Made by a program: the position numbers and the translations under genes. DNA of 64,000 nt from Bradyrhizobium sp. WSM1743 (lineage in GTDB: Bacteria; Pseudomonadota; Alphaproteobacteria; Rhizobiales; Xanthobacteraceae), in NCBI RefSeq assembly GCF_000473065.1, contig NZ_AXAZ01000014.1, forward strand, positions 91,966-155,965. Reading direction: 5' to 3'. This document shows positions 57,128-64,000 of the stretch, one piece after another. Below the pieces are notes generated by a model, which saw nothing but the letters and a program-made list of their open reading frames with translations, searched no databases and was not told the origin of the DNA. Every line of letters starts with the position of its first letter. Position 1 is the first letter of the stretch.

Positions 57128-58501
57128 CTAGTAAGTCAGCTCGGCAATCGCAATCCGCTTCTCGGAAGCAGGCCAGACGCGTGCCACGATCCGTTCTTCG
57201 CCGAATTGGGCCACGATGTTACGCCCGACCTCGCTGGCCGGAAGCCGCAGTGTTGCTGTCGCATCCGTGGGCACGCCCGGCTTGACGTCGGCCGGCTCCT
57301 TGCCGTCGAACAGCACCACGTCCCGCGGCAGTCCGAAATAGCCGCGCGGCCGCGACATGATCACGACGGCGCCGGCGTCCTTGTCCGCCGGCCCGAGCGG
57401 GCGCGCGGGCCGGAGGTGCACGACTTCGGACGAGCGCGGGAAGGGCGAACGATAGATGTGCGTGGTCGGCGCATCCGGCGCCGCCAGCACGAATTCGAGC
57501 GACCAGGACGGTTCGACCTGCGCCGGCCCCCAGCGGCCGTCCGAGCCGGTCTTTGAGCTGTGCAGCGCACCAGCCTTGCGCTCACCGGTATCAGGATCGA
57601 CGCGAAATATCTCGACGGTTGCACCTGCGACCGGGCGGTTGGTCGACACACCGCCGGGCGTGCCGGTGACCAGGCCGCTCAGCCGGACACTCTGCTCCGG
57701 CACGATGGCAATGCGCGTGGGCTCGCGTCCGGCGATGAATTTGTAGATCTCGCGGAAGGCACGCGGGTGAAATGCCACCTCGCGATGGTCGAGCGCGCCG
57801 AGCACGAGATTGGTGGCACCCTTCAGCTCCGGCCCCTCGGCAGTGACATTGGTCGGCGTGTCAGGCTTGCCGATGAAGCGGCCGTCGGGTTGGGCATATT
57901 TGTCCAGGCCGTCGCTGCGCAGCGTGAGGAAGGCGATGCCCGGCGTCACCTCGCTCTCGCCTTCGTTCAGGCCGCGCAGGAACGCGCCGCGGCCGTTGAA
58001 CTCGTTGTTGGGCTGGTCGTCGGTCGCGAACACGCCGTGATTGGGCGTGCCGCACAGCACGGCGTGGCTGACATCGCCGACGCCGCCATTCTTGATGACA
58101 TTGCGAATGGCGTAGCCGCCGCGCGAGCTGCCGACCAGCGCCACGCGAGGCGCGCCGGTGCGGCGCTTCAGCTCGGCGATGGCGGCGGTGAGCTCGCGGC
58201 GCTGGTCCTCGGTCGAGGAGCGGCCCGCCTGCTCGACCTTGTCGTCGCTGCGCGCCAAGGGATCGGTGAAATTGATCGCCATCATGCGCTCGCGCGCGAT
58301 GCCGTTGGACTCCATCCGCCACAAGGTAGTCATCCAGAGCGCATCGTAATCGCCATTGCCGTGGACGAAGAGGATCGGCGGCACCTCCGTGCTCGGTGTG
58401 GCCGCTGGTGCGGTCTGCGCGATCGCACCCGTCCGCAAGCTCGCAATTGCGAAAGGCAAGCTGCCAACGCCCTGCAAAACCGTCCGTCGTGACAGCTTCA
58501 T
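57128..58501 (-). CDS. Tat-exported alpha/beta hydrolase (lipase-like)
   Basis: 457 residues; twin-arginine signal LSRRTVLQGVG at the start. A catalytic Ser lies in ALVGSSRGGYAIRN, with a lipase-like LCGTPNHGVFATDD segment; the second half (from about 270) is a beta-rich domain. First gene of a lipase, P450, cyclase set; the functional link is unclear. Start at 58501. Confidence 0.85.
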   Translation of the reverse strand: MKLSRRTVLQGVGSLPFAIASLRTGAIAQTAPAATPSTEVPPILFVHGNGDYDALWMTTLWRMESNGIARERMMAINFTDPLARSDDKVEQAGRSSTEDQRRELTAAIAELKRRTGAPRVALVGSSRGGYAIRNVIKNGGVGDVSHAVLCGTPNHGVFATDDQPNNEFNGRGAFLRGLNEGESEVTPGIAFLTLRSDGLDKYAQPDGRFIGKPDTPTNVTAEGPELKGATNLVLGALDHREVAFHPRAFREIYKFIAGREPTRIAIVPEQSVRLSGLVTGTPGGVSTNRPVAGATVEIFRVDPDTGERKAGALHSSKTGSDGRWGPAQVEPSWSLEFVLAAPDAPTTHIYRSPFPRSSEVVHLRPARPLGPADKDAGAVVIMSRPRGYFGLPRDVVLFDGKEPADVKPGVPTDATATLRLPASEVGRNIVAQFGEERIVARVWPASEKRIAIAELTY

Positions 58502-58637
58502 CTGTTCCTCCCCGGCAAACCGCCTCTTTGCACCGCTTATAGCGGCCTAACCACTGGACAGCGAAGGACTTTCGCGGGCATCACTGAATCTGCCGGAATC
58601 ACCACGACCGCTTCTGCCATCCGATATGGAAGGGGGT

Positions 58638-60326
58638 ATGACCGAGCAGCCGAACCGCCAAAACATGACCGCCGACGGCATCACTGCGCCGCTGCGGTAC
58701 ACCGTGTTCCGGCGGATCTGGCTCGCCAGCCTGCTCTCCAATCTCGGCCTCCTGATCCAGGGCGTGGGCGCCGCCTGGGCGATGACGCAGATGGCGGCCT
58801 CGGCAGACAAGGTGGCGCTGGTGCAGACCGCGCTTATGCTGCCGATCATGCTGATCTCGATGCCCGCCGGTGCCATCGCCGACATGTATGACCGCCGCAT
58901 CGTCAGCGTGGTTTCGCTGTCGATCGCGCTGATCGGCGCAACCGCGCTCACCGTATTGGCCGGATTCAACCTGATCACCCCCGAATTGCTGCTCGCCTTC
59001 TGCTTCGTGGTCGGGAGCGGCAATGCGCTGTTCGGCCCGGCCTGGCAATCTTCGGTCAGCGAGCAGGTGCCGCCCGAGGCATTGGCGTCCGCGGTGGCGC
59101 TGAACGGCATCAGCTACAACATCGCGCGCAGCTTCGGCCCCGCGGTCGGCGGCGTCATCGTCGCTGCGCTCGGTGCAGTGGCCGCGTTTGCCTGCAATGC
59201 GATCCTCTATCTGCCGCTGCTGGTGGTGCTGCTGCTCTGGCGCCGCAGCACCGAGCCCTCGCGCCTGCCGCGGGAAAAGCTCAACCGCGCCATGGTCTCG
59301 GGCGTGCGTTACATCACCAATTCACCGCCGATCAAGATCGTGCTGCTGCGCACGCTGGTGATGGGCCTGATCGGCGGTGCCATCATGGCGCTGATGCCGC
59401 TGGTCGCGCGTGACCTGCTGCGTGGCGGCGCGCAGACCTACGGCATCATGCTGGGCGCCTTCGGCATGGGCGCGGTGATCGGCGCGCTCAACATCCACGA
59501 ACTGCGCAAGCGCATGAGCGGCGAGGCTGCGATCCGCGCCTGCACCATCTCGATGGCGTTCGCGATGGCTGCGCTTGCCCTGAGCACGGAGCCGGTGCTG
59601 ACGGCAACCGCGCTGGTCTTGGCCGGCGCGGTCTGGATGGCTGCGATCGCGCTGTTCAACATCGGCGTGCAGCTCTCGGCACCGCGCTGGGTGGCGGGCC
59701 GCTCGCTGGCGGCGTTCCAGGCCTCGATTTCCGGCGGGATCGCGATCGGCGCCTGGGGCTGGGGCCATCTCACCGACTATGCCGGCGTCGAGGTCGCGCT
59801 GCTGACGGCCTCAGGCCTGATGCTGATCTCGCCGCTGCTCGGCATCTGGCTTGCGATGCCGCGCGTCGGCGCCCGTAACGAGGATGCGGACGTGTTGGCC
59901 GATCCCGAGGTGAAGCTGTCACTGACGGGGCGTAGCGGGCCCCTGGTGGTCGAGATCGAATACCGGGTCGCGCAAGAGAACGCACGCGCCTTCCACAACG
60001 TGATGCAGGACGTGCAGCTCTCCCGCCAGCGCAACGGCGCCTATGGCTGGTCGATCGCGCGTGACATCGCCGACCCTGAATTGTGGACCGAGCGCTATCA
60101 CTGCCCGACCTGGTTTGACTACTTACGTCAGCGCAACCGCTCGACCCAGTCAGAACGCGCGCTGCATCAGCAGGCGATCGACTTCCACATCGGCCCCGAG
60201 CCGGTGCGGATCCGCCGCATGCTGGAGCGCCCGTTCGGCTCGGTGCGCTGGAAAGACGACACGCCGGACCGCGCAAGCGCAGAGGTGTTGCCGGTGGTCG
60301 CGACCGCGGCGGGGAGCAGCACGTAG
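58638..60326 (+). CDS. MFS transporter with extra C-terminal domain (EntS-like)
   Basis: 562 residues; 12 helices in an EntS/enterobactin-exporter-like MFS pattern (RRIWLASLLSNLG, MLPIMLISMPAGAIADMYDRR, GPAWQSSVSEQVPPEALASA, ISYNIARSFGPAVGGV). After about residue 410 comes a soluble domain of 140 residues (VEIEYRVAQENARAFHNVMQ, then YGWSIARDIADPELWTERYH) that looks like an antibiotic-biosynthesis-monooxygenase ferredoxin fold. Start ATG 58638 with GGAAGGGGG just upstream; an in-frame ATG is at 58626. Divergent from the lipase gene. Confidence 0.85.
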   Translation: MTEQPNRQNMTADGITAPLRYTVFRRIWLASLLSNLGLLIQGVGAAWAMTQMAASADKVALVQTALMLPIMLISMPAGAIADMYDRRIVSVVSLSIALIGATALTVLAGFNLITPELLLAFCFVVGSGNALFGPAWQSSVSEQVPPEALASAVALNGISYNIARSFGPAVGGVIVAALGAVAAFACNAILYLPLLVVLLLWRRSTEPSRLPREKLNRAMVSGVRYITNSPPIKIVLLRTLVMGLIGGAIMALMPLVARDLLRGGAQTYGIMLGAFGMGAVIGALNIHELRKRMSGEAAIRACTISMAFAMAALALSTEPVLTATALVLAGAVWMAAIALFNIGVQLSAPRWVAGRSLAAFQASISGGIAIGAWGWGHLTDYAGVEVALLTASGLMLISPLLGIWLAMPRVGARNEDADVLADPEVKLSLTGRSGPLVVEIEYRVAQENARAFHNVMQDVQLSRQRNGAYGWSIARDIADPELWTERYHCPTWFDYLRQRNRSTQSERALHQQAIDFHIGPEPVRIRRMLERPFGSVRWKDDTPDRASAEVLPVVATAAGSST

Positions 60327-60335
60327 GTTTTCTTC

Positions 60336-60421
60336 GTAGCCCGGATGGAGCGCAGCGCAATCCGGGGCAGTCTCACCCTGGAAACAGAATCCCGGACTAC
60401 GCTTCGTTCCATCCGGGCTAC
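60336..60421. repeat. Palindromic repeat, family C
   Basis: GTAGCCCGGATGGAGCGCAG / CGTTCCATCCGGGCTAC with inner AATCCGGG / CCCGG. Second copy of the family seen at 22478; lies between the MFS gene and the convergent small Cys-rich gene. Confidence 0.85.
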
Positions 60422-60429
60422 GCAAACCA

Positions 60430-60645
60430 CTACTGCCCGTGATCCGTCAGCACCTTGTCACAGCCTTTGCTCAGCCGGGTGCGATTCTGCTTCAGGCAAG
60501 CGAGCACGGCGCTATCGCCATTGCTCATCACGGCACGGCAAAACCGCGAGACGTCGCGCGCGCAGGCGTCGTGGCCGGGCTGCTGCTGCGCTGACGCGCC
60601 CGATGCGCACAGGAGCAAAGGAATCAAGAAAAGAAATCTGGCCAT
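60430..60645 (-). CDS. Small secreted cysteine-rich protein
   Basis: About 71 residues; signal peptide MARFLFLIPLLLCASGASA, then a mature part with four Cys: HDACARDVSRFC, VLACLKQNRTRLSKGC. This C-x3-D-x2-R-F-C ... C-L-x2-N-R-x2-L-S-x-G-C spacing is that of GLG1-like cysteine-rich repeats. Start at 60645. It resembles the gene at 60830 (see there), and the two may be a duplicated pair. Function unknown. Confidence 0.75.
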   Translation of the reverse strand: MARFLFLIPLLLCASGASAQQQPGHDACARDVSRFCRAVMSNGDSAVLACLKQNRTRLSKGCDKVLTDHGQ

Positions 60646-60829
60646 CGCGTAATGCCTCGTAGCGCAAAAGAATGTGCGGGCGAGGCTAGTGCGACGGTCC
60701 GGAGGCTGCAACGGCTTTGTTGCCGAACAGGACGAATGTCGCGGGGCCCCGGCTTGACGTCGGGAGCACATCGCAAGGGGAGCTGACTGACGCAACGATC
60801 TCGGTTGCGCGTTGCTTACTGCTTGTCTC

Positions 60830-61138
60830 TTACTGGTTATCCTGGGCGTCCGCGACCTTGCGTGAGGCGCCCTTGGCGAGATCCTTGTCCATCACCGCGC
60901 GGCAGCCGGCGCTCAAGTCAGAGCGATGCTTGATCATGCACGCCGTGATCTTCGGGATATTGGGGATCTCCGCCGAGCAGAGGCGGAAGGCATCGCCCGT
61001 GCACATCTGCTGCGCCTCGGCCGAGAAGGCGAAGCTCGCGCTCGTCGAAGCGATCGAGACGATGGCGGCAAAGCCCAGCGCCAGGCTGGTGTCGCGGATC
61101 TTGCTACTCAAGGACTTGGCAGTAAACGACTTGGCCAT
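60830..61138 (-). CDS. Small secreted cysteine-rich protein, paralogue
   Basis: About 102 residues. Basic N-terminus (MAKSFTAKSLSSKIRDTS), a hydrophobic export helix and then MCTGDAFRLC, ITACMIKHRSDLSAGC. Cys spacing and the R-x2-L-S-x-G-C ending match the product of the gene at 60430, with an added C-terminal charged tail (AKGASRKVADAQDNQ). The start at 61138 is chosen over longer frames that read through the upstream gap; GGAGC precedes it. The two genes are 184 bp apart in the same direction. Confidence 0.75.
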   Translation of the reverse strand: MAKSFTAKSLSSKIRDTSLALGFAAIVSIASTSASFAFSAEAQQMCTGDAFRLCSAEIPNIPKITACMIKHRSDLSAGCRAVMDKDLAKGASRKVADAQDNQ

Positions 61139-61390
61139 TTGAAGCTCCCATTGGCGCCGTCGCAACGGCGCCCGTTGTTGATGGGAACTACGATGCTCCA
61201 GCAAATCCGTTTCCACTGTGATGACGCTCACGGAGGCCAATCCTCTGTGATCCCGGTCACTTTGGCGCACCCCGCTGAAATTCCTCCGCATCCGCTGTCG
61301 TGTTGGTGTCACGTTAACTCTTACTTCGCATTAATGGCTCGTCGCGCGGGAAATTCCGCCGGTTTGGTTGCGTAATTGGAAAGAGTAGCG

Positions 61391-62446
61391 ATGCGTAATG
61401 CGTTGGGCCTGATGCTGGCCAGTGTAGTTGCCGCGGTCGTGATCGCCGCCGGCGGTTGGTTTTATTATTCCGCGCGCGCCGATCAGGGCGCTCCCAAGAC
61501 AGTTGCCGCCCGTGCTGCCGACCCATTGCCGGCACAGGCGAAGCTTGCCGCCAAAGACGACGTCGAGACCACCGCGGCGATCGCGGCCAAGCCGGCCGCA
61601 GCGGCTCCGGCACCTGCGCCAGCTCCTGTCATGCCGATGCAGCCGAAACAGGCCTGCGCCAATCCCAACGCGTTGGGTGTGTCCCGCGTCGTCGAGATCG
61701 ACACGACCGGCGGCCCGGGCTTCGGCTTCGAGCATTTCAAGCAGTTCGACTTCCTGACCGAGAAGGAGGTCGTGCTGACCTTCGACGACGGTCCTTGGCC
61801 GGTCAATACGCCCGCCGTGCTGAAGGCGCTCGCGGATGAATGCACCAAGGGCCTGTTCTTCTCGGTCGGCAAGCACGCGACCTACCATCCGGAGATCCTG
61901 CGCCAGGTGCTGGCCCAGGGCCACACCGTCGGCACGCACACCTGGTCGCATGTCAACCTCAACAGCAAGAAGATGACCGAGCAGCAGGTCAAGGACGAGG
62001 TCGAGAAGGGCTTTAGCGCGGTGCGGTTCGCGCTCGGCACCAACCCGGCGCCGTTCTTCCGCTTCCCGCAGCTCCAGCACAATCCGGCGATGGTGACCTA
62101 TTTCGGCACCCGCAACGTCGCGATGTTCTCGACCGACATCGACTCCTTCGACTTCAGGAAGGGCGCCACGCCCGAGAAGATCGTCGAGACCGTGATGACC
62201 AGGCTCGACAAGCTCGGCAAGGGCATCATCCTGATGCACGACTTCCAGAAGCACACCGGCGAAGCCATGCCGGCGCTGCTGGCGCGGCTCAAGGCCGGTG
62301 GTTACAAGGTCGTGCAGATGAAGGCGAAGACGACCTTCCAGACGCTGCCGGAATATGACGAGGCGCTGCTGAAGGAGCTGAAGGTGCCGACCGCAGGCAC
62401 GAACGCTCGCCCGATCTCGAGTGTGGTGCAGACGGTCTCGCAGTAG
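61391..62446 (+). CDS. Exported polysaccharide deacetylase (NodB homology)
   Basis: 351 residues; N-terminal signal anchor (LGLMLASVVAAVVIAAGGW), an Ala/Pro-rich linker (about 65-90), then a NodB-type carbohydrate esterase 4 domain. Metal-binding motifs: VLTFDDGPW, HTVGTHTWSH, FFRFPQL and IILMHD. Would de-N-acetylate a cell-envelope or chitin-like polymer. It is not NodB itself, since it carries a signal anchor and no nod box is visible. ATG 61391 with GGAAAGAG upstream; preceded by a 252 bp gap shared with the Cys-rich gene. Confidence 0.9.
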   Translation: MRNALGLMLASVVAAVVIAAGGWFYYSARADQGAPKTVAARAADPLPAQAKLAAKDDVETTAAIAAKPAAAAPAPAPAPVMPMQPKQACANPNALGVSRVVEIDTTGGPGFGFEHFKQFDFLTEKEVVLTFDDGPWPVNTPAVLKALADECTKGLFFSVGKHATYHPEILRQVLAQGHTVGTHTWSHVNLNSKKMTEQQVKDEVEKGFSAVRFALGTNPAPFFRFPQLQHNPAMVTYFGTRNVAMFSTDIDSFDFRKGATPEKIVETVMTRLDKLGKGIILMHDFQKHTGEAMPALLARLKAGGYKVVQMKAKTTFQTLPEYDEALLKELKVPTAGTNARPISSVVQTVSQ

Positions 62447-62478
62447 GCGCGATCATCCACACAGATAGCTTCAACTTG

Positions 62479-62564
62479 CGTCATGGCCGGGCTCGTCCCG
62501 GCCATCCACGTTCTTGGGCACTCGTCAACAAACGTGGATGCCCGGGACAAGCCCGGGCATGACG
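62479..62564. repeat. Palindromic repeat, family D-like (catggccgggctcg type)
   Basis: CGTCATGGCCGGGCTCGTCC / GGGACAAGCCCGGGCATGACG with inner CATCCACGTT / AACGTGGATG. Immediately follows the deacetylase gene. Confidence 0.8.
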
Positions 62565-62588
62565 GCGAGAGCGGAGTATGCAGCTCCC

Positions 62589-62800
62589 TTACCAATAGAT
62601 GCCGTGGCGATGCAGCTCGCCGACGATGCGGCGCTCAGTCCGGCTGCGCGCGTGCTTAGGCTTGTCTGCGCTTGCCGTGGTCCTAGTGGGAGACTTGGTC
62701 GTCGTGACCGGCGCTGAGGCGGTCGTGGCTGCAGCGGAAACGATCACCGCAGCAGGCGCAGAAGCCGAGATCGCCGGCGGGCCTGAGCGGCCCGAGACAT
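62589..62800 (-). pseudogene. Possible 3' remnant of a small gene cut by the IS
   Basis: A minus-strand frame ends in RRIVGELHRHGIYW and stop at 62589. Its Ala/Thr/Ser-rich, Lys-containing upstream part looks like the end of a secreted or low-complexity protein. At its 5' side the frame runs into the left end of the IS element, so the start is probably lost. It may equally be a chance frame. Confidence 0.35.
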
Positions 62801-62863
62801 AGGTGACAGAACGTACCGGACACATGGGTTACACTTTCCGCTTTTGTTCTGCGGGAGGTGTGG

Positions 62864-64000
62864 ATGCCGTGGAAAGTGAGTTCGGTAATGGAAGAGCGCC
62901 TGCGCTTTGTCGCCCGGCTTCTGGATGGGGAAGCCATGACCGAGGTCTGCCGCGAGTTCGGCATCTCCCGCAAGACCGGCTATAAGATTTTCGACCGCTA
63001 CAAGGAGCAAGGGCTTGGGGCGTTGAGCGACCGCTCCAGGCGGCCCATACGCTATGCCAATCAGCTCCCGCAACAGGTCGAGACCCTGATTGTCCAGCTC
63101 AAGGCCGAGAAGCCGCACTGGGGCGCCCGCAAGATCCGCGAACTGCTGGTACGCCGGCTCGATGGCGACATCAGGGTTCCCGCCAAAAGCACCATTCATG
63201 CGGTGCTCGACCGCCACGGTCTGGTCAAGCGCAGCGGCGGGCCGCGCCACCATGCGCAGGGCACGCCGCTGTCGCAGGGCACGCTCCCCAATGATCTGTG
63301 GTGCGCCGACTTCAAGGGCGAGTTCAAGCTCGGCAATGGCCGATACTGCTATCCACTGACCGTTACCGACCATGCCTCGCGCTTTCTGCTGCTCTGCGAA
63401 GCGCTGGACTCAACGCGCGAAGACGCTGCCCTCACAGCCTTTGAGCAGCTGTTCCGCGAGCGCGGCCTGCCGTTTGCCATCCGCTCCGACAATGGCGTCC
63501 CCTTTGCCAGTCCCAATGCTTTGTTCAATCTCTCGAAGCTGTCAGTGTGGTGGCTCCGGCTCGGCATTGCGATCGAGCGCATTAAGCCAGGCCATCCGCA
63601 GCAGAACGGCCGTCATGAGCGCATGCATCTCACGCTCAAAAGGGAAGCCACCAGACCGCCGGGGTTCAACAGCCTCCAGCAGCAGGATCGCTTTGATAGC
63701 TTCCGGCACGAGTTCAATGAGGAACGCCCTCACGAAGCTCTCGATATGAAGCGTCCCGCAGACCTCTACACAGCTTCAGCACGCCGCTACGATGGCCTGC
63801 CCGAACTGACCTATCCCTTCCACGATCGAGACGTCGTCATCACATCCTGTGGGCGCCTTTGCCTGCACCGCAAGAAAATCAATATCTCCGTCGTGCTGGC
63901 CGGCCAAAAGCTCGGCATCAAGGAGGTCGACGACGGCATTTGGCTCGTCAGCTTCATGCACTACGATCTGGGCTACTTCGACCTGGAGCAAAAGACCTTG
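62864..64000 (+). mobile_element. IS481 family transposase, 3' end beyond window
   Basis: DDE transposase. The frame begins at ATG 62864 (GGGAGG seven bases upstream) and stays open to the last base (379 codons). The N-terminal HTH reads EVCREFGISRKTGYKIFDRY and ALSDRSRRP, typical of IS481. The catalytic DDE is visible: WCADFKGEF, IRSDNGVPFA and HERMHLTLKREA. The C-terminal region past the DDE is present, so only a short tail and the right inverted repeat lie outside. No frameshift is seen, so the element could be active. Confidence 0.93.

Larger units (their letters stand above)
62447..62863. other. Intergenic region, repeat and left flank of the IS element
   Basis: 417 bp containing the family D-like palindrome at 62479-62564, a possible gene remnant on the minus strand (62589-62800) and the left end of the IS481 element (about 62802 to 62863, GTGACAGAACGTACCGGACA onward). 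The exact terminal inverted repeat cannot be fixed because the right end is outside. Confidence 0.55.

Noticed and set aside
61391..62446. Deacetylase considered as nodB
   Set aside because: It has a signal anchor and Ala/Pro linker and no nodA, nodC or nod box nearby; NodB is cytosolic.
62744..63373. Minus-strand frame of 209 codons at the IS element
   Set aside because: It is the antisense of the transposase, whose DDE and HTH motifs are on the plus strand.

Overview
The window looks like chromosomal DNA of a Bradyrhizobium-type alphaproteobacterium (Rhizobiales). The reasons are the high GC content with strong third-position GC bias, a malonyl-CoA synthetase that reads like the Rhodopseudomonas/Bradyrhizobium MatB, an sdhCDAB operon, an IalB-family protein, a BacA-like ABC exporter, and several families of hairpin-forming intergenic repeats of the kind common in bradyrhizobia. 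The species call is inference. About 58 protein genes and one tRNA can be supported. Most are ordinary core or peripheral metabolism; an IS481-type transposon enters at the right edge.

Layout. 1-8 kb: the 5' part of leuB (minus strand, cut by the window edge), an MFS carrier, a periplasmic molybdoenzyme with its membrane cytochrome b, a fasciclin-domain protein, and a divergent SDR/matB pair followed by a TauE/SafE carrier. 8.5-12 kb: succinate dehydrogenase sdhC-sdhD-sdhA-sdhB, with a palindromic repeat inserted between sdhA and sdhB. 12-18 kb: a hybrid histidine kinase, a BacA/SbmA-type ABC exporter fused to its ATPase, an FkbM methyltransferase, a VOC protein and a tiny proline-rich protein. 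18-29 kb: a very Pro/Ala-rich OmpA protein, a PhoA-type alkaline phosphatase, argG, a PAP2 phosphatase, rlmN, an IalB-family protein, a dienoyl-CoA-reductase-like SDR and a quinone oxidoreductase.

30-38 kb: two TAXI-type solute-binding proteins (one soluble, one membrane-anchored), YkvA and pterin dehydratase genes, a PhoD phosphatase, and a divergent response-regulator/Crp-Fnr pair. 38-40.5 kb holds the most unusual locus: an Lgt-like acyl-lipid transferase, a multi-cluster radical SAM protein that resembles archaeal tetraether lipid synthase (Tes/MJ0619), and a small membrane protein. All three reading frames overlap, and a terminator hairpin follows. I regard it as a candidate pathway for an undescribed C-C-linked or otherwise modified membrane lipid or lipoprotein.

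40.7-54 kb: typA, a flavin amine oxidase, a tightly coupled four-gene set (hydrolase, DUF2269, SDR-DoxX fusion, DCC thiol protein), a GNAT, ppa, the yggT-yggU-folD set, tRNA-Ala(CGC), an enoyl-CoA hydratase, a glutamine amidotransferase, an SDR and a TerB-like protein. 54-64 kb: a minus-strand lipase/P450/adenylate-cyclase set, an MFS carrier with an extra C-terminal domain, two related small secreted cysteine-rich proteins, a polysaccharide deacetylase, and the IS481-family transposase running off the end.

Almost every intergenic gap carries an imperfect palindrome from one of at least five sequence families. Two of them are chimeras of arms from two families, which suggests modular assembly.
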